From positions 20,652,501 to 20,716,500 of the forward strand of contig CM027385.1 of the NCBI GenBank assembly GCA_015680905.1: DNA of 64,000 nucleotides, given 5' to 3'. The notes beneath the pieces are model-generated. The model did no database searches. It was not told the DNA's origin and saw only the letters and a program-made list of their open reading frames with translations. The position numbers and the translations under genes were made by a program. The stretch is from Coptis chinensis. Lineage: Eukaryota; Streptophyta; Magnoliopsida; Ranunculales; Ranunculaceae. Within the stretch, counting starts at the first letter, position 1, and each line of letters begins with the position of its first letter. Positions 11,979 to 23,945 of the stretch are shown in pieces.

Positions 11979-13432
11979 ATGGTAAGATGTCCTTATCTTT
12001 TGGCCATCTTTACGTTTGAGGTAAATGTTTTTAAAATGATGAAACAGTTACCAAAATCGTCCATAGATGGGGAGGTTAGCATGATCGAGAGCTTAGCTCA
12101 AGATTATTTTAACAACACGTTTCCCGAAAACCATATGTATAAATTCCTTTCTTTTGGAACTTCAAATTTTGTAAATGACTCATACTTAGAGGAAGTCAAC
12201 ACCACCTTTGAGTCCACATCAATTGTAAACCCTTCGGTTGCTCCATATACTGAGTATGAAGACTTGCTACCTAAGCAAGTATTCATTACGCAAGATGAGG
12301 ACCCTGACGAAACATCTATTGACATTCCTTCCACCCCGGTGCTTAAACATCTTCCCCCGGAGTTAAAATATATTCAACTTGATACAGATGATAGTCATCC
12401 GGTAATTATATCTTCTCTGTTATCTAAGGATGAAGAGACACGTTTAATCAGGGTGATTAGGGAACATCGGTCTGCGATTGGTTGGTCCCTAGCCGACATT
12501 AAGGGAATTGACCCTAATGTTTGCACTCATCGTATCCATTTGGAGGATAACGCGAAGACTTCTCGCGAACCTCAGCGTTGCTTGAACCCTGCCATGAAAG
12601 AGATGGTTAGGGAAGAAGTCTTACGATTACTCGATGCGGGTATCATATACCCAATCTCCGATAGCGAATGGGTAAGTCCCATTCATGTAGTTCCTAAGAA
12701 ATCGGGGTTACCATGGTACGTAACGCTAAGGGTGACTATGTTTTCACACAAGGTCCTATGAAATGGAGAATCTGTATTGATTACAGACGTTTAAATGCTA
12801 TGACACGAAAGGATCACTTTCCCTTACCTTTTATAGATCAGATGCTCGAACATCTAGCTGGTCATGCTTTTTATTGTTTTCTGGATGGCTACTCTGGCTA
12901 TTTTTAGATTATTATTGATATTGATGACCAAGAAAAGACTACCTTCACATGTCCCTTTGGAACGTATGCCTATAAACGAATGCCTTTTGGCCTTTGTAAT
13001 GCTCCTGGTACCTTCCAATGGTGTATGCTTCATATATTTAGTGACATGGTAGAGCGCTTTATGAAAGTTTTCATGGATGATTTTTCTATCTATGGAGACT
13101 CCTTCACAGATTGCTTGTCAAACCTGTCTAAGGTTTTGACACGGTGTGAAGAAAAGAGTCTCGTTTTAAATTGGGAAAAGTGTCATTTCATGGTGAAAAA
13201 GGGCATAGTACTAGGTCACATTGTATCTAGTGATGGCATTGAAGTAGATAAGGCCAAACTAGATAAGATAGTGACTCTACCTATACCACGGACTGTCCGT
13301 GATATTAGAGCCTTTCTAGGCCATGCAGGTTTTTATAGGCGCTTTATTAAAGATTTCTCGAAAATAGCTAGGCCTTTAACTAATCTGCTTTTAAAGGATG
13401 CCATCTTTGATTTTAATTTTAACTGTAAGTAG
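11979..13432 (+). pseudogene. Athila reverse transcriptase, frameshifted
   Basis: The N-terminal linker and RT start are at 11979-12761 (EMVREEVLRLLDAGIIYPI, WVSPIHVVPKKSG). A shift near 12712 moves the frame to WRICIDYRRLNAMTRKDHFPLP at 12713-12907, with a stop at 12905-12907. After the stop the same frame has PFGTYAYKRMPFGLCNAPGT and the catalytic box VFMDDFSIYG (about 13066-13095), then GFYRRFIKDFSKIARPLTNLL. The catalytic FMDD is intact. The stop after FNCK is at 13430-13432. Confidence 0.9.
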
Positions 13433-14023
13433 GCTTTTGAAACTTTAAAAGCCGCCCTAACCTCTGCACCAATTATACAGCCTCCCGATTGGTCTAAACC
13501 TTTCGAACTCATGTGTGATGCTAGTGATTATGCAGTTGGTGCTGTCTTGGGACAGAAACTAGATAATAAGTCCACTGTTATTTATTATGCTAGTAAAACC
13601 TTAAACGATGCTCAACAAAATTATACAACTACTGAAAAAGAATTCTTAGCTGTCATTTATGCTTTAGATAAGTTTCGTCCTTATTTGGTTGGTTTTAAAA
13701 CATTAGTTTACACTGACCATGCAGCCCTTAGGTACCTTTTTGCAAAGAAGGATGCTAAGCAGAGATTAATCCGATGGATTCTTCTCCTGCAAGAGTTCAC
13801 ATTAGAAAACGTAGTTGCCGACCACTTATCTAGACTTACAAACGACGATGATAGTAATTCTGAGTCCATACCGGACTCTTTTCCTGATGAGCATCTGTAT
13901 GCTATTTTTTCAGTACCTTGGTATGCTGGCATTGTAAATTATTTAGTGGCTGATATTATTCCTTATAATTGGTCAAGAAATGAACGTAAGAAGTTCTTGG
14001 CCAGAGTTAAGTTATACTACTAG
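13433..14023 (+). pseudogene. Athila RNase H
   Basis: It follows RT in the same frame: [18 protein letters not shown] (first catalytic Asp region), [19 protein letters not shown] (Glu region) and [11 protein letters not shown]. Close to the end, [17 protein letters not shown] is shorter than the usual family form between QEF and [11 protein letters not shown], which suggests a small in-frame deletion near 13798-13808. The stop is at 14021-14023 and a frameshift follows before the integrase. Confidence 0.88.
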
Positions 14024-15168
14024 GATTAGCCCTACCTTTTTAAGTATTGTGCGGATCAGATTATTCATCGTTGTATTCCCGGTGGGAATATAATGAAGTT
14101 CTATCGTTCTGCCATGACAAAGAGTGTGGTGGCCATTTTAGTGGAATGAAAACAGCCGCTAAAGTTCTTCAATGTGGATTTTATTGGCCTACCCTTTTTA
14201 AGGATGCCCAAGTGCATTGCAAGACGTGTATTCGTTGCCAACAACTTGGGCAAATCACGAAGCGTAATATGATGCCATTAAATCCAATCATGATAGTAGA
14301 ACTTTTTGACGTTTGGGGCATTGATTTCATGGGTTCCTTCCCTATTTCCCACGGTTTCATTTATATTCTAGTTGTCGTGGACTACGTGTCTAAATAGATA
14401 GAGGCCATGGCTTGTCGTAGCGTCAATAAGACAGTTGTATTTTTTATTAAGGAGTATATTTTCTGTCGTTTTGGCATTCCTAAAGCCATCATTAGTGATG
14501 GTGGAACACATTTTTGCAACAAAGTTGTTGCATCTCTAGTGAAAAAGTATGGAGTTACACATAAGGTTGCAACTCCTTATCATCCACAAACTAGCGGACA
14601 AGTAGAAGTTTCTAATAGGGAAATCAAAAAGATTTTAGAAACAACTATAAATCAGGTTAGGAAAGACTGGTTGAAGCGTCTATCAGATGCCTTATAGGCG
14701 TATAGGACGGCTTTCAAAACTCCTATAGGTATGTCTCCCTTTAGACTTGTATTTGGGAAACCTTGTCATTTGCCCGTTGAATTAGAGCACTGTGCTCTGT
14801 GGGCTATAAAAAGCTTTAACTTCAATATTGATGAGGCGGGTGTCAAACGCAAGTTGCAATTAAATGAGCTTGAGGAAATCCGTAGCGATTCTTACGATCT
14901 CACAAAAGATTATAAAGCTAACATGAAACGTGTTCATGATAAGCAACTCTTGCGCAAAGAGTTTGTGGTTGATCAAAAGGTCTTACTTTACAACTCCCGT
15001 CTATATATTTTCCCAGGGAAACTAAAAACCCGTTGGTCTGGTCCTTTTCTGGTTACTGAAGTCACCCCTTACGGGGCAATCACCTTGGTAAATCCTAAGG
15101 ACAACAATACCTTTCAAGTTAATGGTCAACGGTTAAAACATTTTCACGAACTTCACCCCCCGATGTAG
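14024..15168 (+). pseudogene. Athila integrase, two internal stops
   Basis: The N-terminal zinc region is HDKECGGHFSG and CKTCIRCQQLG. The catalytic core has DVWGIDFMGSFP (first Asp), [11 protein letters not shown] (second Asp) and [16 protein letters not shown] (Glu), so the D,D,E set is present. TAG at 14395-14397 replaces the Trp codon that normally follows YVSK, and TAG at 14695-14697 lies before the [11 protein letters not shown] segment. The C-terminal part ends at TAG 15166-15168 ([11 protein letters not shown]). No chromodomain is seen, as expected for Athila. Confidence 0.9.
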
Positions 15169-16314
15169 AGGGAAGTCCTTTTACAGGACCCTGTCTATGA
15201 GGACAGACCTTTGTCATTTGGTGTACTTCCTTTCACTTTCATATAGTGGTAAGTGCACCATTCAGGTAACCGGGCCCTCCCTATGGAGTGCGTGGCTGTA
15301 AGTACCGGATCCTAAGTCCACGTTTCACATAATTCACGTTTTCCACTTTTGCATGTTTTCTCGGTTTTTGAGTCATGTTCCTCTATGGGGTGAATTATGT
15401 ATTTATTGTTTTTCGTTTTTCTTATAATAAACTAATAAAAAAATTAAAAATAAATATAAAAATAAAAATTCTAAAATCATAGAAATAGCAATCCAACAAG
15501 TCTTGGGAATCTGACTTTAAACGACCCACGTTTAAAACAAATTTTGTGTTTAAAAAATTTGTTTGGGGGTGGGCAGTCGGTCTTTCCATCCGGATTGCTC
15601 GAACTTTCCATTTGTGTTGCTTAGGCCCGTTATTCGTAGTTCATTCGGGTTGACGTTATCTATAACTTAGATTTCCTTCGTTCGCATAACTTACGTCACA
15701 CACGCACTTCGAGGCATTTTTCAACCTTCTTATACGTCACCCATGATTGGAATTGAGTGTTTTATGGATCATTGGATTGGAAATTCTCTACTGATCATTT
15801 CCATAACTCATTCGCCAAAATCGGACTAGTAACGAAGCGGCAAATTGAATTTGAAATTGCGTGAAATATTGAAAAAGTTCGGAATTCGATTTAGGCTTGG
15901 GCCCAAACTGCACGCACATGCGTCTCCTTCCTTCCCAAAACGCAAACAGTCGGTTTCCTCTTCCATCCCCGCCAGTTAACAAGGTTTAAAGAAAAACCTA
16001 ACAACCAAAAAAAAAAAAAAAAAACAAACAAACAAACACCTATTTACACCACGCCCATTGTTAACCACCAGCCCGAGTTCTCTCAAACAAATTTCCCAAA
16101 CCACCAAAAACAGCCGCCAATTCAAGCTTCCAACCTGCCACCGTACCCACCATCGCCACCACCATTGTTTTTAGTGGTTTTTCATCAAACTCGCCTCCTC
16201 CACCATCTACAAAACCATTGTTTGTTTTAAAAACTTCAATGGCGCTACGACAAAGAATTTTGCCGGAGCACGCGTTTGATGCCGACCGCTTCGGGCCATT
16301 TTTCGATCGCGGAG
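15169..16314 (+). other. Athila spacer between pol and first 3' ORF
   Basis: Non-coding spacer with a polypurine-like GTTTGGGGGTGGG at 15561-15573 and an A-run followed by CAAA repeats at 16008-16037. No domain is recognised. Confidence 0.6.
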
Positions 16315-17400
16315 ATGATTAGGAGGGATTGGAAAGGACTGTAGTACTCGACTGAGGAGTTCTATCACTATGATTTGGTAGAACAGTTTTATAAGAAGTA
16401 AGAATTGGAGGGGGATAGGATTTTCATTAATGTAGCAGGAATGAGGAGGGAAGTAACAAGACAGTTGTTGGCTGAGCTGTTAGGCGTTACGCCTGGAAGC
16501 AACCTAGAAGCCACCATTCAGGAATCGCAGTATACTGGAGTTCCTGCTTTGATGAAAGATATTGTCGTGGAGGGTGAATACAATACGAGTTCTCATTGCG
16601 TCCGCCAGTCAAGTCTGAGAACCAACCAACTGACTGTAGCTCAGTGGATTGGTAGGAACGTCCACGGGAAAGAAAAAGTCAGCGATATCGGTCTGCAATG
16701 TCTGCACGTTCTCTGGATTTTGCAAACGAATAAGTATAATTTCTGCATCCTTGATTTAATTTTTAATGTGATTAGAGGAGTGGGAAAGAGCATTGCGCCT
16801 CTTCCCGTATTGATCACTAAGATCATGCTCTCATTTAGAGTTGTCGCAAAATCTGCTCCTATTAAGATCAAATTGCATTCTAATGCAAGTATCTATACGG
16901 ATTGCATCCAAGAGACTTGGACGTTGTCTGAAGGAAATGTAGTTGAGTTGGAGGATGAAATGGAAGATATGACATGTCTGGATGAAGATGCATTAGATAG
17001 TTATAGTTCTAATTTAGAACGCATGCAAGTGTTGCAAACTGGCTTGCGTTGCGTTTATGGTATTTGTGAAGATATCCGAGATAGACAGATTGTAGTTCGA
17101 AATAAACAAACGAACCTTCAGACGAGAGTTGAAATGCTCGAAAGGGGTCAAGAAGATATCTTGTCTAACATGGAGACTATCCACCAGCATCACCAAGCCC
17201 AGTATGTAGTACTCAGGACTGAGATGGAAGCACAGCGCTTGTTCCGAATAGAGATGCTACGACGCATGCCACCCTTGGAGGATTCTGTTTCAGACGAGTC
17301 TGAGAGGCATGAGCGTCGTCGCCGAAGGACAGATGGCTCAAGCCATTCTTCATCCCAGGACCAATCACCATCTCAGGGTCCATCTTCATCACATGGATAG
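16315..17400 (+). pseudogene. Athila 3' ORF-A (unclassified, coiled-coil C-terminal half)
   Basis: One frame runs from ATG 16315 to TAG 17398-17400 (362 codons) with stops at 16342 (TAG) and 16399 (TAA). The N-terminal half (LLAELLGVTPGS, WIGRNVHGKEK, NFCILDLIFNVI) resembles in style the 'putative plant transposon protein' ORFs that follow pol in Athila elements. The C-terminal half is charged and helical (QTNLQTRVEMLERGQED, EAQRLFRIEMLRRM), ending in an RRRR plus Ser/Gln-rich tail. I see no signal peptide or clear fusion/transmembrane segment, so I do not call it an envelope protein. The function is unknown. Confidence 0.7.
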
Positions 17401-18208
17401 GTGTTCACCATCAGTTTGTGTTCGCTGTTATTTCATTGTTTTTATTGTTTTATTAGTTGGATTTTAATTCAGTAGTTAAATTTAAATATTAATTTGTTTG
17501 TTTTATGTTGTTTGGATTTAAATTTTTTTAATATAATTGGTTATTTTCGAATTGTGCGTGTTTTTATCATTAATCCCACCTTCCCGAATTGTTTGGGGGT
17601 GGTAATATTTATACCGAGCATAATTCGTTATATGATCATCTTCTGTAAAGTTGTCTTGGAGTAAAGGTTGAGAATTTGGCCGATATCAGCATATCTATGA
17701 TTATGTGTGGTGGTAGCAGGAAATCTAGGAGAGTTTAGAAGTTACTAATCTAAATCCAATATAAAAGATACCAGGGTTGTTATAAAATCAAGGATATGGT
17801 TTGTTTCCATTTTCGGGTTTGGAAATTTTTCTATTTCCGGAAATTGCCTTAAACAATTTGGCAACTTGCCTATTCGTTTTGGAAGCTCAGAACCTATTTA
17901 AACTTCCTTCATGCTACACTCACAACCCACACTACACCCCACCATCATCTCTCACCTTTCACTTCAAGCTTTTCCTTCTTTTTCCTTGTAAACTTCTGCT
18001 TCAGCACTTACGAGCGCGCTCGATGAAGCGCACTGCGCCCAGTTGAAGTTGGCGACTCACTTCAAACAAACATAAAACCAAAACACTTCGAAAGCACTTT
18101 TGCTCCCAAGTGGAGCGCACTCGCTACGACCTCCTCGTAAACACGAAAATTTCCAATTTTCTAAGGGTTGTTCTAGGATTTTTGGAGCTGTTCTAAAGAG
18201 TAGTTGAG
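17401..18208 (+). other. Athila spacer between the two 3' ORFs
   Basis: No gene recognised. A polypurine-like GTTTGGGGGTGG lies at 17591-17602. Confidence 0.6.
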
Positions 18209-19123
18209 ATGACATCTCCTATAGTCATACCTGAACAGTCTTTCGAAAACGTGTTGGGGACCGAGACATATGGACATTGGTTCCGAAACAGGATCTTGCA
18301 GTTAGGATGGCGCCATCTACTGGTAAGTGATGACGATTCATATTCATCATAGCTTACTGCTTATTTCTACGACCACGTTAGTTTCTATTGTAATCAGGAT
18401 GCAGATTAAGAATTCTCAGTCGTAGTCGATGACACGACACTAGAATTCAATATACATGTGGTAGCTTTAGTTTCGGGACTACCAATACCTGATCCGGTTC
18501 ACACATGGGGATATATGACCGATAATGCATACCTTTATGATTATACATATTTCCATGAGTATTATGGGGGAGGGGTATTTCGAGTAATGGACCACGGGCG
18601 ATATAACATTGCCCTTGGTAACATGTCCCTAAACGTAGGTACCACCATATTATTCATCCTGATGAATATTTTGGGGGAATGGCAGTTCACTTCTGCAAAC
18701 AGTACTGCTGGTGACATTTTCCTCGCTTTAGCTAAGGGACGTCGCCGATATGACATTCCCCGAGTTTTAGTCGCTAGTCTTAAGAGAGCCCAAAGCATGA
18801 GGAGTAAGTATCTTCTTATGCCTGTTTTGGTAAGCCGCATCATGCGTAGTTGTTTACCCAGATTCGTACCCAATTCACAGATTGGAAAAAGGTTGAAGTC
18901 ATGAGACCCACCAATTGGGTGGTTCGCCATTCTCATAATTATGATTTGGCCGGGATGGCGGTCACAGCCTCATTTGGTCGCCCCGTACATCCCATCAGAC
19001 ATAATAACACTTAATAGGTTAGCATTAGTAGATGATAAATGGCGGCAAGCTTGGCAAGTTATAATGCCCCGGCGGCAGATCTTGAAGGAACCTCATCTCT
19101 TTGATGAGGAGGAGGATGCTTAA
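18209..19123 (+). pseudogene. Athila 3' ORF-B (unclassified)
   Basis: One frame runs from ATG 18209 to TAA 19121-19123 (305 codons) and holds three in-frame stops: TAG 18350, TAA 18407 and TGA 18902. The readable parts include YGHWFRNRILQLGW, GLPIPDPVHTWGYMTDNAY and FHEYYGGGVFRVMDHGRYN, ending in an acidic tail (LFDEEEDA). I recognise no domain. The conserved frame across the stops indicates a once coding ORF. It sits between two polypurine-like tracts. Confidence 0.62.
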
Positions 19124-20924
19124 GCGGGAGATAAGGTAAGTTTTTAGTTTTGTTATTGTCTGCTTATGTCCCAAGCAATTTAATTATGTTAACCCCATAA
19201 CGGGTGGAACTCTTATAGAGTTGCGTCAGTTTTCCTTCCTATATTAGTATGTTCTACCCTTGTTTTGCAGATGTTCCAGAATTTCACGCATTTCCATAGT
19301 ATTTTCCTACCCTCGTTATTTAAAATACTTTGAGGACAAAGCATGCATTTTTGTTTGGGGGGGCATAGAAACACGTGTAATTAAGGCATCTGTTAGGATA
19401 TAGATATGTATAATATGCACTTGTTTTCTAGTTAAAATTTTTTAAATTCAAAAATATAAATAAATAAGTTTATGCTATACACTTAGGAATATTGGTATTG
19501 TTTTCTTTCTCTATGCTCTTAATAATCTAAAAGTCTCACGTAGCTTTTGCATTGGAATAATTTTTAGAAACTTAGGTTAATATGTATGTAATAATCTTTG
19601 CATCTATCTATAAATATATTACATGAGTATCTATGATTGTTAGCAAGATAAGTTTCAAAATCTAGGCTAGAGTACTTATTCTACAAATCCTGTGAGAATA
19701 TAGCCTAAAGTCTTATATGAGTGAAACATTTGAGAAATGACACAAGGGAGAAGTAAAATCCGGATAGAGAAATCACACGTCCACTTGCTTGATCAATATA
19801 CCATATCCTAAGAGAGAATTTAGGCCCTTTTTGGATCGATATAGCCAGAAATTCAACCCTTATGAAATTATTTTCCGCTAGTCGCCCCTCTGAGCCTTTC
19901 CTTAACCTTCCATAAACCGCAAATCCTTTACCCTGTTACAAAAACAAAAAAATAATAAAAAAAATTTAACTTACCCAATCTAGAATAAGTCTGAGAATAG
20001 AATGAGTGAAGAAAGAAGAAGAGAAAAACCTGTGTAAACAAAAATTAGTTAGTTGCTTCAGAAAAAGAAAAGAAGTTTCCATCCAAGGAAAAGAAAAAGA
20101 AAAATAGAAATAAATAAAAACTTCAAAAATAGAATAAAAAGGAGTCAAAAGCCAAAGAAAAGAAAAAGAAAAATATGGCTAAGGATGGAAACAAAGTATA
20201 GAAGCAAAGGAAAATAACAAGGTTTTCTCTAAGTTACATAATATGAAGACTCTATTATCTCAGACTTGTCCTTTTGAATATCCATTTCCTTCCTTCTTAA
20301 ACCATCTCCTAATCCCCGCAACACCTAATAAAGACCTCTAGCTCAATTAGGAATAGGTTAGTGTGATAGTAAGTGGCAGATGTGTTGATCGACTCCGGCT
20401 TCCTTGTGTGTCATTGAGATTGTAAGGTAAAGTGTGCCCATCACAAGACCGGAGTAAATAAACTTGAGTGGAAAAATCAGAGTGTTGTATCTTGACTATT
20501 ATTGTGAGAACCTTCTTAAGGACGCTATTCCAAGTTTTAGAAACGGACCTGCTATTGCATTTCATAGTATTACTCATTGTATATATGTTTATTATAGATG
20601 ATTGATTATTATGCATAAATTAGCTTAGGTTTCAACTTGATTATTCTATATTCATTGCTAGGGAAATGTATAGTTAATTTAGAGCATGAATAAGGAAACA
20701 ATAGTTTTCTTTCTTAGTCGTTGTAGTATAGATGAAGTTTGTGAGTACCTTCACTGGAAAACTCTCACGAGGCTATAACTCGTCCACTAGGGAATTCCTA
20801 GTGGTTTAAGGCCTTGTTGCATATGGTTAATGTAATCGCACTCAGCGAAACGAGATTAGTTAGAACTCCATTTTTGGTCACTTATTCTAATTTCTCATAT
20901 TTGCTTGAGGACAAGCAAAATGCT
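19124..20924 (+). other. Athila 3' untranslated region
   Basis: No ORF recognised. It contains a polypurine-like tract (GTTTGGGGGGG, 19353-19363) preceded by TTTGAGGACAAAGCATGC, a long purine-rich stretch (about 19925-20220), and the segment homologous to the right edge of the window (63807-64000, minus strand). Confidence 0.65.
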
Positions 20925-20938
20925 GTTTGGGGGTGGTT
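20925..20938 (+). other. Polypurine tract of the Athila element
   Basis: GTTTGGGGGTGGTT sits directly before the 3' LTR and primes plus-strand DNA synthesis in this class of element. It is preceded by TTGAGGACAAGCAAAATGC. Confidence 0.85.
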
Positions 20939-22413
20939 TGATAAGAGCCCAAAACTGTAGTTTTAACCCCTTAATAATCATACTTTTAGACCAATTATGT
21001 GAGTAATAAATAAGAGTTAACACCGACACGCTTTTTTTATGTATTTCAGCAAGAAAGTCAATTATGTGCAGAAATGTGCTACTTTGGCGAGATAAAGGAG
21101 CAAGGATTGGTTGCTAAGAAGTTCTGTGATAAAGGCCAAGATTCAAGGAGACAAAGCCTTTCTAAAAGCCCGGTAAAAGCTAAGAAGTCAAAGTCAACGC
21201 GGGCGTAAACAAAGACACAAAGTCGTGAGAACTTCCGGGCGTCAGATCTTTGGACTCAGACCTCGGAATTGGGTCTACCTTATGTCAAAACGACCGGCTC
21301 AGGAAGAGCTTTATAATGGTCCAAGTCTTGACCCAATCAAAGGAGCAAAAGTGGACAAAAAGTCTATTGAAGCCAAATCCAGCTGAAGAGCCCTTTCCGG
21401 ACTAAAAGAATTGGATTTTGGGCCCGATTTTCCGGCCCAAAATATGGCTCCAAGTCCATGCACGATTTTTGGATCTGAAGCATATAAAAACAAAAGCTTA
21501 GCTCTTTGTTAATGGTAGCTAATTAGACCTAAACTATAGATAATTCTAGATCTAGTTTTAATTGTTTTTAATTTAGTTTAGTTTCAATTCAATTCTTGTT
21601 TTAGATTAAACTCTTAAATCATTGTTCTTCATCGATTAGATAAATAAAATAGTAGATTCTTGTTCATTTCGATTTTGTCATTTACAATTGTTTAGATGTA
21701 AATTCCTTTATTACTTGTTATTCATTCCCCAGTTATTACCTAAGATTTCAATTATTGTTTAGACAAATTGCATAAAGATAGAATTTTTATATGATGTCTA
21801 GTTTTAATTCAATGGGAAATGATAGTTGTATGAATCAAGGCTAAACCTCCATTAGAGAGGTTGAAGAAGCCTTGATGAAGCTTGATCTTTGTTAAACTTA
21901 GAAATCGTCGTGATAGTTATTCCACTCTAGAAACGATTAATTCACCATGAGAATGGGTTTAATCGCTCACATGCTAGTTATGAATTGGTAGAAATGTCAT
22001 GTATAATTAGGGATTAGAATTACTATTTTGATATGCGAAGCATTCAATTTGGATCACGACGAGTCTTTGTTAGTAGGATTAAGTCGAATTAAGGTGAATT
22101 CAATTCCCTTTAATTCTTTATCTAGATTCAACCCCTTAGCATTCTATCATTTCGTTACTTGTTAATTGAATTCACCTCATAGTATAGAATTTCCCTCGTA
22201 AATCTCTCACTAGACTTATGATTGATTAATTGACACGAAAACATCGCATGCTAAAAACTAGGAGTGGAACGAACTTTCTACTCCACTATATCTTAATTTG
22301 ATTGAGAGTAGAACAATCTTTGATAAACTAGGCTCATAATCTCGTTTAGTTTTACTTACGTTTTGAGTTTTATCGTTCATTTCGTAGGTAAACTATCATT
22401 TTTACATTTATCA
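20939..22413 (+). repeat. Athila 3' LTR
   Basis: The 1475-bp LTR starts TGATAAGAGCCC and ends TTTACATTTATCA. It matches the 5' LTR (7605-9081) throughout. The TATA box is at 21483-21490. It is followed by the target duplication GTGAC. Confidence 0.93.
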
Positions 22414-23600
22414 GTGACAAACCATTGAATGAGTGTTATCTCGCAGTCTTTGGGAAGAATTATTGATTTATTAGCTTGATATTGAAACTCAACATAAATA
22501 GGGGGAGGATTTTCTCTATGTCTCTATAGTTTAAATTCTAACTATGTTTTGTTTAAAGATCAGATTTCAGGTAATGAGTCTTTTCCTAAGTGCTGCCAAT
22601 TCTTATTCTCGCTTCTAGCAAGTGTGTATTGCATATGCACCTTATATTCCCAAAGATGTTTCTATCACCCTTGCTTATGGTGGTCGTGGTGGCTCTGTTA
22701 GAGGTCGTCAAGGTTGTAGGGCTCCTTGTGGTGGACGAGGAGGTCATGGACCTCGTACAGATTGGGTTTTGGATTATTATAAAATGTTGGTCATACTGTG
22801 CCATTTTGTTATGAGAAGAATGGCTATCCTCTTTCTATCATCACGCTTCTGAATAACCGGTTTATGTTAATTTTCAGTATGCTTCTACTACTCATGATGA
22901 TGTACTCAGTTAGATTTTGCAAAAGTCCAATACCATGACTCCTAGTAGTTCTCCTTCCCTAGTAACTTTGGTTACTTCAGGTAATTCTCACAGCCCACTG
23001 TTTCTTGATTCTAGGGCAAGTACACATATGTGTGGTATACCATCCCTCTTCTCTAGCTTTGTGCCTTCCAAAAATGTGGTTGATTTGGCTAATGGTTATA
23101 CTCGCATTGTTTACGATTCTGGAACTATTCATCCCTTCCATTCCCTTTCTTTGTCTAATAAACTATTTGTTCATGATTTTCCTACCAATATACTATCTAT
23201 TGGCCAACTAACTAAATCCTTTTAGTGTTCGTAACCTTTCCTTCTTCTCTCTGTATTTTTCAGAACCTCAAGATAATGACGGTGGTTCGTTTAAGGGATG
23301 AAAAATGGTTTATATTTTCTTAATGGTGTTCCACCACCCTTCTGTCCTCAGTGCTCTCTTCATTAACAAAGCTTCGTCAAGTTATGCCTCAGTTGAGTCC
23401 TTTGTCTGTTTTGAATGCGAGGCTTGTCAACTGCACAAACATCACCGTAGTTTTTTTCCTAGCCGAGTGGAACGTCATAGTTTAAGTCCTTTTGATTTGG
23501 TTCATACTACTATCTAGGGACCAAGTAGAGTCAAAAGTGTGTCCGGTTTCCTTTTTTGTCATTTTTGTGGATGATTATACTCGGACTATTTTCCTATAAA
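22414..23600 (+). pseudogene. copia gag-protease-integrase start fragment, right half of interrupted element
   Basis: Coding sequence resumes after the Athila insertion: a Gly/Arg-rich gag tail (GGRGGSVRGRQG, about 22678), then HTVPFCYEKNGYP, then the copia protease region FLDSRASTHMCGIPS (22917-23225; the active-site DSG has become DSR). A GAG-pre-integrase pattern (LFVHDFPTNILSIGQLTKS) and a CxxC-type integrase N-terminus (CEACQLHKHHRSFFPSR) with SPFDLVHTTI follow. Many frame breaks are present. It ends near 23600 without RT, so the element is truncated. Confidence 0.78.
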
Positions 23601-23940
23601 AGCATGAGAGAAGTCCCAAACTAATTAAGTCGTACTCTCTTATCTTTCTCCTTTATCTCTAAAATTTCTTCTTCATTAGCAATAATATAATTGTACTATC
23701 TCTCTTGATTAAAACACTCTCTTCCATCTTAAATAACTTTTTTGTTCAGTCTAAGAATCTAGATTCAGCAAAACAAACGTAGCCTATAACTGGTCCTGAA
23801 AATCTGGCCTCCAACAATTGATTGGATCGTTGTCTGCTTGTGCGTAGAGCTAGGCCTCCAATAGAGTGCCTACTTTCAATTATAGACCTTTGTTCTTCTT
23901 GGGGGATCTCGCCGCATGAGACCGGTGACCAAACCTAGAT
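23601..23940. other. Sequence between truncated copia fragment and solo LTR
   Basis: Nothing coding or structural is recognised here. Confidence 0.4.
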
Positions 23941-23945
23941 AAAGC

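Larger units (their letters stand above)
7605..22413 (+). mobile_element. Athila-type Ty3/gypsy LTR retrotransposon, complete in structure
   Basis: The 14.8-kb element has two LTRs of about 1.48 kb, a PBS, gag, protease, RT, RNase H, integrase, two further ORFs and a polypurine tract. It is flanked by the perfect duplication GTGAC (7600-7604 and 22414-22418). RNase H precedes integrase, which is the Ty3/gypsy order. The long 3' region with extra ORFs and the sequence style of gag and protease (ALLDLGASVNLL) point to the Athila lineage. It lies inside an older copia fragment. Stops and frameshifts make it non-functional as a whole. Confidence 0.93.

Noticed and set aside
16315..17400. Calling the first Athila 3' ORF an envelope gene
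   Set aside because: No signal peptide, cleavage site, fusion peptide or C-terminal membrane anchor is visible. Left unclassified.
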